Of a stretch of DNA of 64,000 bases, positions 1 through 8,986 are shown one piece after another. The DNA is taken from positions 162,598 through 226,597 of the forward strand of contig NZ_BSRQ01000003.1 in assembly GCF_030268685.1 (NCBI RefSeq), given 5' to 3'. The notes under the pieces are model-generated. The model was not told the DNA's origin. It worked only from the letters and a program-made list of their open reading frames with translations, and did no database searches. This DNA is from Microtetraspora sp. NBRC 13810. GTDB lineage: Bacteria; Actinomycetota; Actinomycetes; Streptosporangiales; Streptosporangiaceae. Each line of letters begins with the position of its first letter. Position 1 is the first letter of the stretch. A program made the translations under genes and the position numbers.

Positions 1-577
1 CACCGGCGGGGGCGGAGGGCGTTGTCGGCGTGGCGAGGGTGGAGGGGGTTCCCTGGGGGGCGGGGGCGGAGGGCGTTCTCGGTGTGCCGAGGGCGGTGAG
101 GAGGGCGTGGTCGAGTGGTTCCTCGCCCGACGCCTCGTCGCCGGCGCGCGGCGGGCCCTCTCCCGCCTGGATCCGGCGGTTCCCCGAGCACAACGTGGTG
201 CCCAGCGCCACGCCGGTGTCCACTTCGGAGGAGACCGCTCCGCGCGACTCGCCGGCGAAGACGAGGTACCGCGTGCCGACCGCGAAGCCGTACCCGCACG
301 ACGCCTCGTCCGCGTCGGTCACCACCTCGAACTCGGCGTTCGCCTCCCCCTTGTAGACGTGGTCGGCGCGGAGCGTGTGGACGACGGGCGGCCTGGGTCC
401 GAGAGGGTCGCCGGACAGCGGGCGCGCGGAGACGACGGTGCCGGTGAAGACGGCCGCCGCCCTCCGCACCTGTTCCTCCGGCCCGGCCGTGGCGCACGAG
501 CACGCGCAGGCGGCGGCGCCGGGCACGATCGCGAAGGCGCCTGCGAGAAGCAGGACGAGGAGTAAGCGGGCTGTCAT
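1..577 (-). CDS. Secreted Cys-rich protein, NTR/TIMP-like (3' end outside window)
   Basis: The gene starts at ATG 575-577 and reads leftward with no stop before the window edge, so about 192 codons are seen. A signal peptide (MTARLLLVLLLAGAFAIVPG) is followed directly by a cysteine cluster, CACSCA, then FTGTVVSARPL and a later Cys at SCGYG and TLCSG. A CxCxC start followed by an FxGxV strand is the pattern of netrin/TIMP-like domains in actinobacterial secreted proteins. The visible C-terminal part becomes Pro/Thr/Ala-rich, resembling a linker before a membrane anchor, but the end is missing. Family assignment is by motif only. No partner gene is visible. Confidence 0.6.
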   Translation of the reverse strand, partial: MTARLLLVLLLAGAFAIVPGAAACACSCATAGPEEQVRRAAAVFTGTVVSARPLSGDPLGPRPPVVHTLRADHVYKGEANAEFEVVTDADEASCGYGFAVGTRYLVFAGESRGAVSSEVDTGVALGTTLCSGNRRIQAGEGPPRAGDEASGEEPLDHALLTALGTPRTPSAPAPQGTPSTLATPTTPSAPAG

Positions 578-605
578 GCCTCTCGGAACGCGGGCGAGCG
601 CGGGA

Positions 606-750
606 CGGTTCAGCGGGAGCCCGGGTGGCGGTTCAGAGCGGGCGGGCGTGGGACGGTTCGGCGGGCGCACGACGGTTCAGCGGGGGTGGGACGGTTCGCG
701 CGGGCGGGGCGGTTCGAGCGGGGCCGGGCGGTTCGGCCAGGGGGCGGTTC
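606..750. repeat. Degenerate CGGTTC array in intergenic region
   Basis: Eight copies of CGGTTC, mostly within GACGGTTCrGCGGG, occur at 606, 629, 654, 673, 692, 710, 729 and 745, spaced 16-25 bp. The array fills most of the gap between the truncated secreted protein and the lyase at 909. The spacing drifts, so it is a decaying tandem repeat rather than a clean array of regulator sites. The rest of 578-908 shows no gene that I can support. Confidence 0.6.
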
Positions 751-908
751 CCACGCGGGGGTGGGGGTGGGGGGAGGGGGGATCGCGGTGGTCATAGATT
801 GGAGACGGAGAGTGACCTGTCCCCCCGGGCAGGCCGAGGTCGCCGCGCGGGTGGCGGCATCTCCTGGCGCCGGCGCCGCAGATCCGAGGCTCCGAAGGGG
901 GACGATCG

Positions 909-1784
909 ATGACGAAGCACACGACCCGGCTGAGACGGCTGATCGACGATCCGAAGATCCTGGTGGTGCCGGGCGCCTACGACGGGTTGGGGGCACGGCT
1001 GGTCCAGGCGCTCGGCTTCCAGGCGATCTACCTGAGCGGATTCCAGACCTCGGCCAGTGTGCTCGGCCAGCCGGATGTCGGCTACCTCACGCTGACCCAG
1101 ATGGCGGCGCGCGTCTCCGCCCTGGCGGAGGTGGCCGACCTGCCGCTGATCGCGGACGGGGACACCGGGTACGGCAACCCGCTCAACGTCCGGCGGGCGG
1201 TCCGCGAGTACGAGAAGGCGGGCGCGGCGGCGATGCACATCGAGGACCAGACCTTCCCCAAGCGGTGCGGGCACATGACCGGGCGGCATGTGGTGCCGGG
1301 GGAGGAGATGGTGCAGAAGATCAAGGCGGCGGTGGACGCCCGGCAGGACGCCGACTTCGTGATCATCGCCAGGACGGACGCGCGGACGACGAGGGGCCTG
1401 GCGGAGGCGCTCGAACGCGGCGCGGCCTACCACGAGGCCGGGGCCGACATGCTGTTCATCGAGTCGCCCGAGACCGAGGAGGAGATGCGGCGCAGCTGCG
1501 CGGCCTTCCAGGGCGTCGTGCCGGTGCTCTGCAACCAGATCGAGGGCGGCCGCACGCCCATGCCGGGCGTCCGCGTGCTGGAGGAGATGGGGTACGCGCT
1601 GGCGCTCTTCTCGCTCGGCACGGCGTTCGCCGCGGCCAGGGGCATCCGGGACTACCTCGAAGTGCTCGCCAGCGAGGGTGACACCCGCGGGGCACTCCAG
1701 GACATGGTCATGTTCGACGAGTTCAACAAGCTGATCGGCCTGGACGAGCACGCCGAGCTGGAAAGGCGCTACCAGACGCCCTGA
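909..1784 (+). CDS. Isocitrate lyase/PEP mutase family lyase (methylisocitrate lyase-like)
   Basis: A 291-aa cytoplasmic TIM-barrel enzyme of the PEP mutase/isocitrate lyase superfamily. Visible signatures are VPGAYDGLGARL near the N-terminus, the metal-binding IADGDTGYGN (about residues 80-89), HIEDQ, and the catalytic loop KRCGH (about 117-121), which in PrpB-type 2-methylisocitrate lyases carries the catalytic Cys. The family cleaves C-C bonds of 2-alkylmalate or methylisocitrate-type acids, giving pyruvate or another 2-oxo acid. The ATG at 909 follows an AGGGGG ribosome site. No other methylcitrate-cycle gene is adjacent, so the substrate is open; dimethylmalate or oxaloacetate lyase activity is equally possible. 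Confidence 0.8.
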   Translation: MTKHTTRLRRLIDDPKILVVPGAYDGLGARLVQALGFQAIYLSGFQTSASVLGQPDVGYLTLTQMAARVSALAEVADLPLIADGDTGYGNPLNVRRAVREYEKAGAAAMHIEDQTFPKRCGHMTGRHVVPGEEMVQKIKAAVDARQDADFVIIARTDARTTRGLAEALERGAAYHEAGADMLFIESPETEEEMRRSCAAFQGVVPVLCNQIEGGRTPMPGVRVLEEMGYALALFSLGTAFAAARGIRDYLEVLASEGDTRGALQDMVMFDEFNKLIGLDEHAELERRYQTP

Positions 1785-1896
1785 CCCGTGCGGGCCGCGC
1801 CACGAGACCGCCACGGGCCACCGGTCCCACGCGATCGCGATAGATGGACGTCCTCCGTCGGCGCCACCGGCTCCCAGGCCGGTCAGGGCCAACGTA

Positions 1897-1914
1897 TTGC
1901 ACCGATCATTCCAA
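1897..1914. promoter_or_regulatory. Candidate operator and promoter of the TetR gene
   Basis: TTG-N4-GATC-N4-CAA forms an 18-bp dyad overlapping a possible -35 (TTGCAC, 1897-1902). A -10 TACGGT lies at 1921-1926, 7 nt before the ATG at 1934, so the transcript is probably leaderless. The same motif with one mismatch recurs before the next gene, at 2547-2564. Autoregulation by the TetR protein is inferred from this pairing. Confidence 0.6.
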
Positions 1915-1933
1915 AACCTGTACGGTACGGGGC

Positions 1934-2506
1934 ATGGCACGACCGAGAGGGTTCGACGAGGATCGGGCGATCGACGCGGCGATGCGGGCGTTCTGGACCG
2001 CGGGCTACGAGGCGACCTCGACGCAGGACCTGTGCGAGGCGACGGGGCTCGGGCGGAGCAGCATCTACAACACCTTCAAGAGCAAGCACGACCTGTTCGA
2101 GAAGGCCCTGGACCGCTACACCGAGGAGCGGAACGCCGCGATCGCGGAGGTCCTGGACGGCCCGCTGCCGATCCGGGAGAAGATCCGCACCCTGCTGTGG
2201 CAGAGCGTCGAGCCACACGCCGGCGACCCGCTCGGCTGCCTGGTGGTCAACTCCATGATCGAGCTGGCCCCGCACGACCCGGAGATCGCCGAACGGCTCC
2301 GCCGCGACCGCGACTGGCGGACGGAGGCGCTGCGCGCGGCCCTGGACGCCGGCAGGCGGGCCGGCGAGATCGGCGCGGACAAGGATCCCCGCACCCTCGC
2401 CGACTTCTTCGTCGCCGCGGTCAGCGGCATGCGGGTCGCGGCCCGGGGCGGCGCCGGCCGTCCCACCCTGGAGTCGATCGCGGCCACCGCCCTCACCGTC
2501 CTCTGA
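1934..2506 (+). CDS. TetR/AcrR family regulator
   Basis: A 190-aa regulator. The N-terminal helix-turn-helix is visible from MARPRGFDEDRAIDAAMRAF through TSTQDLCEATGLGRSSIYNTF, where the YNTF/YxxF pattern is typical of TetR recognition helices. The remainder is the variable ligand-binding half. ATG 1934 is chosen because it begins the HTH homology and lies 7 nt after a TACGGT box, the leaderless arrangement. The gene sits 76 bp upstream of a drug-efflux MFS gene, and near-identical 18-bp dyads precede both, so it most likely represses itself and the pump, with the pump substrate as inducer. Confidence 0.85.
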   Translation: MARPRGFDEDRAIDAAMRAFWTAGYEATSTQDLCEATGLGRSSIYNTFKSKHDLFEKALDRYTEERNAAIAEVLDGPLPIREKIRTLLWQSVEPHAGDPLGCLVVNSMIELAPHDPEIAERLRRDRDWRTEALRAALDAGRRAGEIGADKDPRTLADFFVAAVSGMRVAARGGAGRPTLESIAATALTVL

Positions 2507-2546
2507 CCGGCGGGCGACACCCGCCCTCCTTCGCCATGCCCGCATT

Positions 2547-2564
2547 ATGAACTGATCCATCCAA
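2547..2564. promoter_or_regulatory. Second copy of the TetR operator, before the MFS gene
   Basis: ATG-N4-GATC-N4-CAA matches the dyad upstream of the TetR gene except for the first base. The two sites also share TCCAAAAC at their right side. It lies 19 bp before the MFS start codon and overlaps the region between the TetR stop and the ribosome site GGGAGG. Confidence 0.6.
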
Positions 2565-2582
2565 AACTGGGAGGCAACCCCG

Positions 2583-3800
2583 ATGCCACTGGCCGTCTAC
2601 ATCCTGGGCCTGGCGATCTTCGCCCAGGGGACGTCCGAGCTCATGCTCGCCGGACTGCTCCCCGAGATCGCCGCAGACCTGGGCGTCTCCATCCCCAGCG
2701 CGGGGCTGCTGATCTCGGCCTTCGCCCTGGGCATGCTGGTGGGCGCGCCGGTGCTCGCCGCGCTCACGCTGCGCCGGTCCCGCCGTACGACCCTGCTGAC
2801 CTTTCTCGCCGTCTTCGTGCTGGCGCACGTCGCCGGGGCGCTGACCCCGGACTACTGGCATCTTTTCGCCACCCGGGTCGTCGGCGCCTTCGTGTACGCG
2901 GGGTTCTGGGCGGTGGCCACGGTGACCACGATGACCCTCGTCCCGCGGAACCGGCGCGGCAGGGCGATGGCGATCGTCACCGGCGGGCTCACCGTGGCCA
3001 CCCTCGCCGGGCTGCCCGCGGGCACGGTCATCGGCCAGCATCTCGGCTGGCGGGCGGCCTTCTGGGTGGTGGCGGCGATGTCCGCGCTGGTGATGATCGG
3101 CGTGCTGGCCACCGTCCCCGGCGGACGCCCCGACCCGCGGACCGCCCCCCGGGTACGCGACGAACTGCGCGCCATGGTCAGCCCCGGCCTGTGGCTCTCG
3201 TACGGCACGACCGCCCTGGCCACCGGCGGCCTGCTCGTCACGTTCAGCTACCTCGCCCCGATGCTGACCGAGACGACCGGCCTCGCGGCGTCCTGGGTCC
3301 CCGCGGTGCTGGCGCTGTACGGGGTCGGCGCGCTCATCGGCATCACCGCCGGCGGGCGGATGTCGGACGCGCGGCCGTTCGGCACGCTCTACATCGGGCT
3401 CGCGGGGCTCGTCGTCACGTCCGCGGCGCTGGCCCTGGCCGCAGGCGCCCCCACGCCCGCCGTCGTACTGATCTTCCTCCTCGGCATGTTCGGCTTCGCG
3501 GTCAACCCCGCGCTGAACACCCGCGTGTTCAGTTTCGCGGACGGCGCCCCCACGCTCGCCACCGCGACCAACACCTCCGCCTTCAACGTGGGCATCACGG
3601 CAGGCCCGTGGCTCGGCGGCCTGGCCGTGGACGCCGGAGCCGGGTATCCGGCCCTCGCCTGGATCGGCGCCGGACTGGGCGCGCTCGCGCTCGGCACGGT
3701 GGCGCTGGCCGCCGCCCTGCACCGCCCCCGCCGGCACCCGCGGGCCGCCGAGACCCCGCTCCAGCCGGCCGGAAGCGGAGCGGCACACCCCACCCCTTGA
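2583..3800 (+). CDS. MFS drug efflux transporter, Cmx/CmlR-like
   Basis: A 405-aa inner-membrane antiporter with about twelve hydrophobic segments. The N-terminus (YILGLAIFAQGTSELMLAG) closely follows the Cmx/Cml chloramphenicol-efflux branch of the DHA1 family, where FAQGTSE is the recognisable motif D1 variant. LRRSRR in the first cytoplasmic loop and RNRRGRAMAIV after TM4 are MFS loop motifs. The start has a good GGGAGG site. The upstream TetR gene and shared operator suggest substrate-induced export. Chloramphenicol is a family-based guess; other amphiphilic compounds, including self-made ones, are possible. Confidence 0.8.
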   Translation: MPLAVYILGLAIFAQGTSELMLAGLLPEIAADLGVSIPSAGLLISAFALGMLVGAPVLAALTLRRSRRTTLLTFLAVFVLAHVAGALTPDYWHLFATRVVGAFVYAGFWAVATVTTMTLVPRNRRGRAMAIVTGGLTVATLAGLPAGTVIGQHLGWRAAFWVVAAMSALVMIGVLATVPGGRPDPRTAPRVRDELRAMVSPGLWLSYGTTALATGGLLVTFSYLAPMLTETTGLAASWVPAVLALYGVGALIGITAGGRMSDARPFGTLYIGLAGLVVTSAALALAAGAPTPAVVLIFLLGMFGFAVNPALNTRVFSFADGAPTLATATNTSAFNVGITAGPWLGGLAVDAGAGYPALAWIGAGLGALALGTVALAAALHRPRRHPRAAETPLQPAGSGAAHPTP

Positions 3801-3885
3801 CCACTTCCCCGACATGGTCACCGCGAAGGCCGGAAATCACCATCCGTATTCAGCTGAACACGTAACGCAATGTACCTTTGTTCCC

Positions 3886-4326
3886 ATGACCGATGCGATG
3901 CGCGGCACCCGGCGCGGGGACGTCCTCCTCGCGCTGTGCCTGGCCGTGCTCGGGATCGTCGTGCTGCTGCACGTGGCGTTGTCCGTCGTCGCCCCCGCCC
4001 ACGCGGCCCACGCCGGGCACCTCCCGCACGCGGGCCAGGGGATCGCCGTCGAGACGGCCGCCGGTCACGGCGGCCTGGGAGCGTACGGGGAACACGGGCC
4101 GTGCCCGCAGCGTCCCGGCCATGACGATCACACCCTGTGCGGCGCCGCCGCCGGGGTCACCCTCACCGGAGAGCGCACCCTGCTCGCCGCGGGGCCCACC
4201 TGCTGCGAGTGGACCGGCGCGCAGACCGGGGCCGTGTCCCCGGCCCCCGTCCGGCGTTCCTCGCAGCCCGCCCGCCTGCCGCGAGGCACGGCGGTGCTGC
4301 TGCTCAAGTCCGTTTCCCGTACATAG
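3886..4326 (+). CDS. Small membrane/exported protein, DUF6153-like
   Basis: A 146-aa protein with one N-terminal hydrophobic segment (about residues 12-32: VLLALCLAVLGIVVLLHVAL) and a His/Gly-rich stretch, then scattered Cys residues (GPCPQ, HTLCG, TCCEW). Its size and layout resemble actinobacterial DUF6153 proteins, whose function is unknown. Start ATG 3886 is supported by TACCTT at 3873-3878, 7 nt upstream, giving a leaderless transcript. It precedes the cysteine-synthase-like gene by 115 bp. The His and Cys content could bind a metal, but this is speculation. Confidence 0.6.
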   Translation: MTDAMRGTRRGDVLLALCLAVLGIVVLLHVALSVVAPAHAAHAGHLPHAGQGIAVETAAGHGGLGAYGEHGPCPQRPGHDDHTLCGAAAGVTLTGERTLLAAGPTCCEWTGAQTGAVSPAPVRRSSQPARLPRGTAVLLLKSVSRT

Positions 4327-4441
4327 CCGCCCCGCGGGCGTCGCGCGGCAGGCGGCTCGGCATCCGGCGTGGCCGGTGTGAGCCCGTGTCCCCGCGCGCC
4401 CAGATGCGCCTCGGCCACATCGCGTCCACGGGAAACGGATC

Positions 4442-5668
4442 ATGATAAACACGTTCCAGCCATCGCAGAGCGCCATCGCTCCGCTGGCCCAGCTCATCAC
4501 CGGCACGACCTGTCACACGCCGGAGCACGTCGTCGGCAACACGCCCGTTCTGTGGGTCCCGGAGATCTCCACCGGTGAGGGGCGGGGGTTCTGGGCCAAA
4601 CTGGAGGGGGCCAACCCCGGGGGGATCAAGGACAGGCCCGCGCTGTACATCGTCGAGCGGGCGCGCGAGCGCGGCGACCTGCTGCCCGGCGCGCCCATCG
4701 TGGAGTCCACCAGCGGCACCTTCGGCCTGGGCCTGGCGCTGGCCGGCATCGTGCACGGGCATCCGGTCACACTGGTCGGCGACCCCGGCATGGAGCCCCT
4801 CATCCGCCGGCTGCTGTCGGCCTACGGCGCCCGGGTGGACCTGGTCGCCGAACCGCACCCGGCGGGCGGCTGGCAGCAGGCCCGCCGGGACCGCGTCCGG
4901 CGGCTGCTGCGCGAACAGCCCGGCGGCTACTGCCCGGACCAGTACACCAACCCGGACAACGTCGCCGCGTACGCCGGGCTGGCCACCGAGCTCGCCGGGC
5001 AGCTCGGCCGTATCGACGTCCTGGTGTGCAGCGTGGGCACCGGCGGTCACAGCGCCGGCGTCTACCGGGCGCTGCGCCGCTTCTACCCCGAGTTGCGGCT
5101 CGTCGGCGTCGACACCGTCGGCTCCACGATCTTCGGCCAGCCCGCCCGCCCCCGGCTCATGCGCGGCCTGGGCAGCAGCATCTATCCGCGCAACGTCGCC
5201 TACGACGCCTTCAGCGAGGTCCACTGGGTCGCCCCGGCCGAGGCGGTGTGGGCCTGCCGCCGCCTGGCCGGCCTGCGCTACGCCACGGGCGGCTGGAGCG
5301 TCGGCGCCGTCGCCCTGGTCGCCTCCTGGCTCGCCCGCACCCAGCCCAGCCACACCCGGATCGCCGCGGTCTTCCCCGACGGCCCGCACCGCTACTTCGA
5401 CACCGTCTTCAACGACGACTACTGCGCCGCGCACGACCTGCTGACCGGACCGCCCGCCACCGAACCCGACGAGATAGCCCATCCCGCGGAACGCGAGCCC
5501 ACCCGCTGGACCCGCTGCACCACCGTCCCGATCCCGGCCACGGCCCTCCGAAACGCCCCCGCCGACACCCCCGACGGCCCGCTCGGCGGCCCGTCCGATG
5601 ATCCGTCCGGCGGTCCGCTCGGTGGTTCGCTCGGCGGCCCGCTCGGTGGCGAGGGGGTGCCGCGGTGA
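4442..5668 (+). CDS. PLP-dependent cysteine synthase/cystathionine beta-synthase family enzyme
   Basis: A 408-aa fold-type II PLP enzyme. The Schiff-base lysine lies in [10 protein letters not shown] (about residue 61), the substrate loop is ESTSGTFG, where CysK has STSGNTG, and the phosphate-binding loop is GTGGHSAG. The body ends near [17 protein letters not shown], as in this family. The last about 60 residues are a low-complexity tail built of GGPL/GGPS units encoded by repetitive DNA. The gene overlaps the following MFS start (GTGA), so the enzyme and transporter are translationally coupled; they may make and export, or import and use, a sulfur or diamino-acid compound. True cysteine synthase, cysteine desulfhydrase and SbnA-like roles cannot be separated from sequence alone. 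Confidence 0.75.
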   Translation: MINTFQPSQSAIAPLAQLITGTTCHTPEHVVGNTPVLWVPEISTGEGRGFWAKLEGANPGGIKDRPALYIVERARERGDLLPGAPIVESTSGTFGLGLALAGIVHGHPVTLVGDPGMEPLIRRLLSAYGARVDLVAEPHPAGGWQQARRDRVRRLLREQPGGYCPDQYTNPDNVAAYAGLATELAGQLGRIDVLVCSVGTGGHSAGVYRALRRFYPELRLVGVDTVGSTIFGQPARPRLMRGLGSSIYPRNVAYDAFSEVHWVAPAEAVWACRRLAGLRYATGGWSVGAVALVASWLARTQPSHTRIAAVFPDGPHRYFDTVFNDDYCAAHDLLTGPPATEPDEIAHPAEREPTRWTRCTTVPIPATALRNAPADTPDGPLGGPSDDPSGGPLGGSLGGPLGGEGVPR

Positions 5669-6945
5669 AGGGCACCCTGGCGCTGGCGCGGTCCTTCGAC
5701 CGCACGGTCAAGCTGCTCCTGGTCAACCAGCTCACCATCAACACCGGTTTCTACATGCTGATGCCCTACCTGGCGGGCCACCTGTCCGGCTCGCTGGCCA
5801 TGCCGGCGGCGCTGGTCGGCCTGGTCCTGGGCGTCCGCCATCTCAGTCAGCAGGGCATGTTCCTGGTCGGCGGGACCCTCGCCGACCGGCTCGGCTGCAA
5901 GCCGCTGATCATCGCCGGGTGCGCCCTGCGCACGGTCGCGTTCCTGCTGCTGGCGGTGGCCGAGTCACTGCCCGCGCTGGTGGTGGCCTCGGTGCTGACC
6001 GGGTTCGCCGGGGCGCTGTTCAACCCGGCCGTGCGCGCCTACCTGGCCCTCGCGGCCGGGGAGCGCAAGGTGGAGGCGTTCGCCGCGTTCAACGCGTTCT
6101 ACCAGCTCGGCATCCTGGCCGGGCCGCTGATCGGCCTGCTGCTCAACGCCGTGGCCTTCCGGCTCGTCTGCCTCGTGGCCGGGCTGGTGTTCGCCGTGCT
6201 GACCCTCGCGCAGATCCGGTCGCTGCCCGCGCGGCCGACACCGGCGGCCCCGGAGGGTGGGAGCGTGCTGCGCGACTGGCGGGAGGTGCTGACGAACCGG
6301 CCCTTCCTGCTGTTCTCACTGGCCATGATCGGCTCCTACGTGCTGAACTTCCAGGTCTACCTCGCCCTGCCGCTGGAGATCCGCCGGGTCACCGGGGACG
6401 AGCTGGGCGTCACCCTGGTGTTCGCGCTCACCGCCGTGCTCACCATCGCCGGGCAGGCCCGCGCGACGGCGTGGGCGAGCCGCCGGCTGCGGCCGGCGCA
6501 GGCCATCGCCTGGGGGGTGGCGCTGATGGGCGCGGCCTTCCTGCCGCCCGCCCTGGCCTCCGCGACCGGCGCGGCGGGCGCGCCCCTCGGCGGCCTGGCG
6601 CACGCCGTCGCGCTCGTCCCGGTCCTGTGCACGGCGGCGCTGCTCGGCCTGGCCACGATGGTCGTCTACCCGTTCGAGATGGCGACCGTCGTCACCTTCG
6701 CCGGGCCGCGCCTGGTCGCCACCTACTACGGGCTCTACAGCACGCTGTCCGGCATCGGCATCGCCGCGGGCAACCTCCTGACCGGCTGGCTGCTGGATCT
6801 CGGCTCGGCGTCGGGCGTACCGGCGCTGCCGTGGGCCGTGCTGGCGCTGATCGGGGCCGGCTGCGCCGCGGCCGTCGCCGTACTGGACCGGTCGGGGCGG
6901 CTGGCGGCGGCGCCGCGGGCCGCGGCGGCCGGTACGCCGGGGTGA
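5665..6945 (+). CDS. MFS transporter coupled to the cysteine-synthase-like gene
   Basis: A 426-aa membrane protein with about twelve hydrophobic segments and the MFS loop [10 protein letters not shown] after TM2. The GTG start at 5665 overlaps the upstream stop codon by 4 bp (GTGA) and has GAGGGGG just before it, so expression depends on translation of the PLP enzyme. The C-terminus ends in an Ala-rich tail. It resembles MDR-type MFS exporters; substrate unknown, but the fixed coupling suggests the product or substrate of the PLP enzyme. Confidence 0.75.
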   Translation: MKGTLALARSFDRTVKLLLVNQLTINTGFYMLMPYLAGHLSGSLAMPAALVGLVLGVRHLSQQGMFLVGGTLADRLGCKPLIIAGCALRTVAFLLLAVAESLPALVVASVLTGFAGALFNPAVRAYLALAAGERKVEAFAAFNAFYQLGILAGPLIGLLLNAVAFRLVCLVAGLVFAVLTLAQIRSLPARPTPAAPEGGSVLRDWREVLTNRPFLLFSLAMIGSYVLNFQVYLALPLEIRRVTGDELGVTLVFALTAVLTIAGQARATAWASRRLRPAQAIAWGVALMGAAFLPPALASATGAAGAPLGGLAHAVALVPVLCTAALLGLATMVVYPFEMATVVTFAGPRLVATYYGLYSTLSGIGIAAGNLLTGWLLDLGSASGVPALPWAVLALIGAGCAAAVAVLDRSGRLAAAPRAAAAGTPG

Positions 6946-6977
6946 CGTCCCGCCCCGGCGGGTGACGCGCGGCGGAG

Positions 6978-7002
6978 GGCCGGCCCGGAGGACGGGCCGG
7001 CC
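6978..7002. terminator. Hairpin terminator between convergent genes
   Basis: GGCCGGCCCG and its exact complement CGGGCCGGCC flank a GAGGA loop, a perfect 10-bp stem. It lies between the MFS stop (6945) and the stop of the convergent beta-helix gene (7011) and can serve both. No U tract follows, as is common in actinobacteria. Confidence 0.7.
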
Positions 7003-7010
7003 CCGTGGGG

Positions 7011-8810
7011 TCAGGGATAGCTGACGATGGTGCTCGTGCCGTAGGAGCCGACGACCGGGGTGCCGGCGTCGTTGATGGTGCGCTCGATGCCGCCGCTGCC
7101 GTCGAGGAAGACGGTGACCATGTTGTGGAAGCGGACCCCCGGCGTCTTCGGGACCTCGATCCCGCGGTCCGCCCGGATGTCCACGTTCTGGTTGAAGTAG
7201 GAGTAGACGCCCAGGCCCCACGCCTCGTGGGCGCGCACCCCGCGGCTCACCTTGTACGACGCCCAGCCCTTGCCGGTCGGGCTGGTCCACGCCTGCTGGC
7301 TCGGCGGGTCGTACGGCAGCTCGCTCTGGTAGAAGATCGTCCGGCCGTTCTCGCCGTTCCAGATCGTCTGGTACTTCTGGTAGTGCTCGACGAACAGGCC
7401 GTACGCGGTCACGTCGTCACCGTTGATCACGACGCCGGTGTCACCGGTGTTCTGCGACCAGCCGATCCCGTTGCCGTGGTCGCCGCGCCAGGCCCAGATG
7501 TTGTCGATGATCGTGTCGTCGCTGTTGACGACGAGGCTGGTCTCCGCCCGGCCGACCCACGGGCCGCCGATCCGGAAGAAGACGTCCTGGAGCGAGATCG
7601 GGTTCCTGGAGTGGTCGCGGCGGCTGTGCCGGTCGCCCACCTCCACCAGCGTCTCCGACTCGCGCCGCCCGGCGTCCACCAGCACGCCGGCGATCCTGAC
7701 CCCGTCGACGTCGTCCACCCGCAGCGCCGCGTCGCCGGTGCCGGGCGCCAGGCTCGGCATGCCGAGGCCGAGCACCACGGTGTCCCTGTTCTTCACCCGC
7801 AGGGCGCGGTCGAGGTGGTAGACACCCGGGGTGAGCAGGAGGTGCTTGCCGCGGGAGAGCTGCTGGTTGATCTTCGCCGCGCTGTCGGACGGCTTCGCGA
7901 CGAAGAAGTCCCTGATCGGCAGCGAGTGGCCCTGCGGACGCTGCCCGCCGGCCCAGGTGGTGCCGGAGGTGTCGCGCCGCAGGCCGGGGACGAAGACCCG
8001 GTAGCCTCCCGAGCCGTCGATGTAGAGGAAGGGCTTCTCCCTGGTGACCGGGCTGGTGGGCAGGGTCGTGTAGGGCGGGTTCGGGAAGCCCTGCTCGGGG
8101 GCCCCCACCACGCCGGAGAACACCTGGTTCCAGACGCCGTTGGTCCAGGCGTCGCCGAGTTCGCTGTCCCGGGTGAGCCACTGCTGCTGCGACCCGTTGA
8201 TGGTGACCCCGTCGATCTTGGAGTCGGCGATGTATCCGCCGCTGGAGTACCCGGCGTTCCCTGGCTCCAGCCAGAGGGTGCCGCGGATGTGCACCCGCCG
8301 CATCGGGGAGGCCTGGGACACCGCCCACTGGTTCGACCAGTCGGTCGGCGTGACGGACAGGTTCTCCGCCGAGCGCCAGAAGTTGGTGAGCGCGGAGATG
8401 CCGGCCGCGGAGTCCGGGTCGGACTGGCCGACGACCCGTACGGCGCCGCGGATGTCGACGTCGTCCGGCGACATGCCGAGCCCGGCGACGGAGGTGTAGT
8501 AGCCGAGCCTGGCGTTGACGTCGTACTGGCCCGGTTTGAAGAGCACGGCGTACCGGTTCGTGCCCATCTCGTTCTCTTCCTGCTGTGCGAAGAGCTGGTC
8601 GAACTTGGCCTGGATCTCGGCGGCGGGGGTCTCGGGGTCGTACACGAAGACGTTGGGGCCGAAGTCCGGCTCCCCGCCGTGGTCGGCGGCGGCGGGGACC
8701 GCCGCGGACATGAGGCTGGTGGCGGCGAGCGCCGCCGAGGCGCCCACGGCGAGGAGACGGGATAAGACGCCGCGGCGGGCGCGAGGGCGGTGGTCGGGGG
8801 TCGTTCTCAT
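7011..8810 (-). CDS. Secreted right-handed beta-helix protein (often labelled adenylyl cyclase in databases)
   Basis: A 599-aa exported protein. An Arg-rich N-region and hydrophobic core (LLAVGASAALAATSLMSAAV) end in AAADHG, a signal peptidase site. The mature part has FKPGQYDVN, SVAGLG, GTLWLEPG, then LLLTPGVYHL and a run of V/I-rich repeats (DTVVLGLG, VRIAGVLVDAG, TIIDNIWAW), the pattern of pectate-lyase-like parallel beta-helices. I regard the common adenylyl cyclase label as unsupported; a polysaccharide-active role is more likely. Start ATG 8810 has AGGCAGG 8 nt upstream. A LacI-type perfect palindrome 40 nt upstream of the start fits carbohydrate-responsive control. Confidence 0.75.
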   Translation of the reverse strand: MRTTPDHRPRARRGVLSRLLAVGASAALAATSLMSAAVPAAADHGGEPDFGPNVFVYDPETPAAEIQAKFDQLFAQQEENEMGTNRYAVLFKPGQYDVNARLGYYTSVAGLGMSPDDVDIRGAVRVVGQSDPDSAAGISALTNFWRSAENLSVTPTDWSNQWAVSQASPMRRVHIRGTLWLEPGNAGYSSGGYIADSKIDGVTINGSQQQWLTRDSELGDAWTNGVWNQVFSGVVGAPEQGFPNPPYTTLPTSPVTREKPFLYIDGSGGYRVFVPGLRRDTSGTTWAGGQRPQGHSLPIRDFFVAKPSDSAAKINQQLSRGKHLLLTPGVYHLDRALRVKNRDTVVLGLGMPSLAPGTGDAALRVDDVDGVRIAGVLVDAGRRESETLVEVGDRHSRRDHSRNPISLQDVFFRIGGPWVGRAETSLVVNSDDTIIDNIWAWRGDHGNGIGWSQNTGDTGVVINGDDVTAYGLFVEHYQKYQTIWNGENGRTIFYQSELPYDPPSQQAWTSPTGKGWASYKVSRGVRAHEAWGLGVYSYFNQNVDIRADRGIEVPKTPGVRFHNMVTVFLDGSGGIERTINDAGTPVVGSYGTSTIVSYP

Positions 8811-8849
8811 GGACCTGCCTATCGGGACCGGAGGGCATGACGTCACAAC

Positions 8850-8875
8850 GTAACGAGAGAGCGCTCTCTCGTTAC
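8850..8875. promoter_or_regulatory. 26-bp perfect palindrome, LacI-family type operator
   Basis: GTAACGAGAGAGC is followed immediately by its exact reverse complement. The centre GAGAGCGCTCTC matches the GAGCGCTC core of CebR/BxlR-type LacI-family operators in actinobacteria. It lies 40 nt upstream of the beta-helix gene start. No LacI gene is present in the window, so the regulator would act in trans. Confidence 0.75.
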
Positions 8876-8986
8876 ACCGCGTTCACGTCAGGCCGATGCG
8901 AAGGGGTTGGTTATTTCTATCCGGTCAACGGGCTTCGCGCTATGGGTGATCTCTCCCCCGTCCGCATCAGGACGGTGGAAACCGGG

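Noticed and set aside
2493-3821. Long antisense open frames opposite the MFS, LigA, Tricorn and other genes
   Set aside because: They are artefacts of high third-position G+C; their products are Arg/Gly/Ala-rich and lack any family pattern, while the opposite strand encodes recognisable proteins.
7011-8810. Adenylyl cyclase
   Set aside because: The sequence shows a secreted beta-helix protein with no cyclase catalytic motif; the label appears to be a propagated misannotation.
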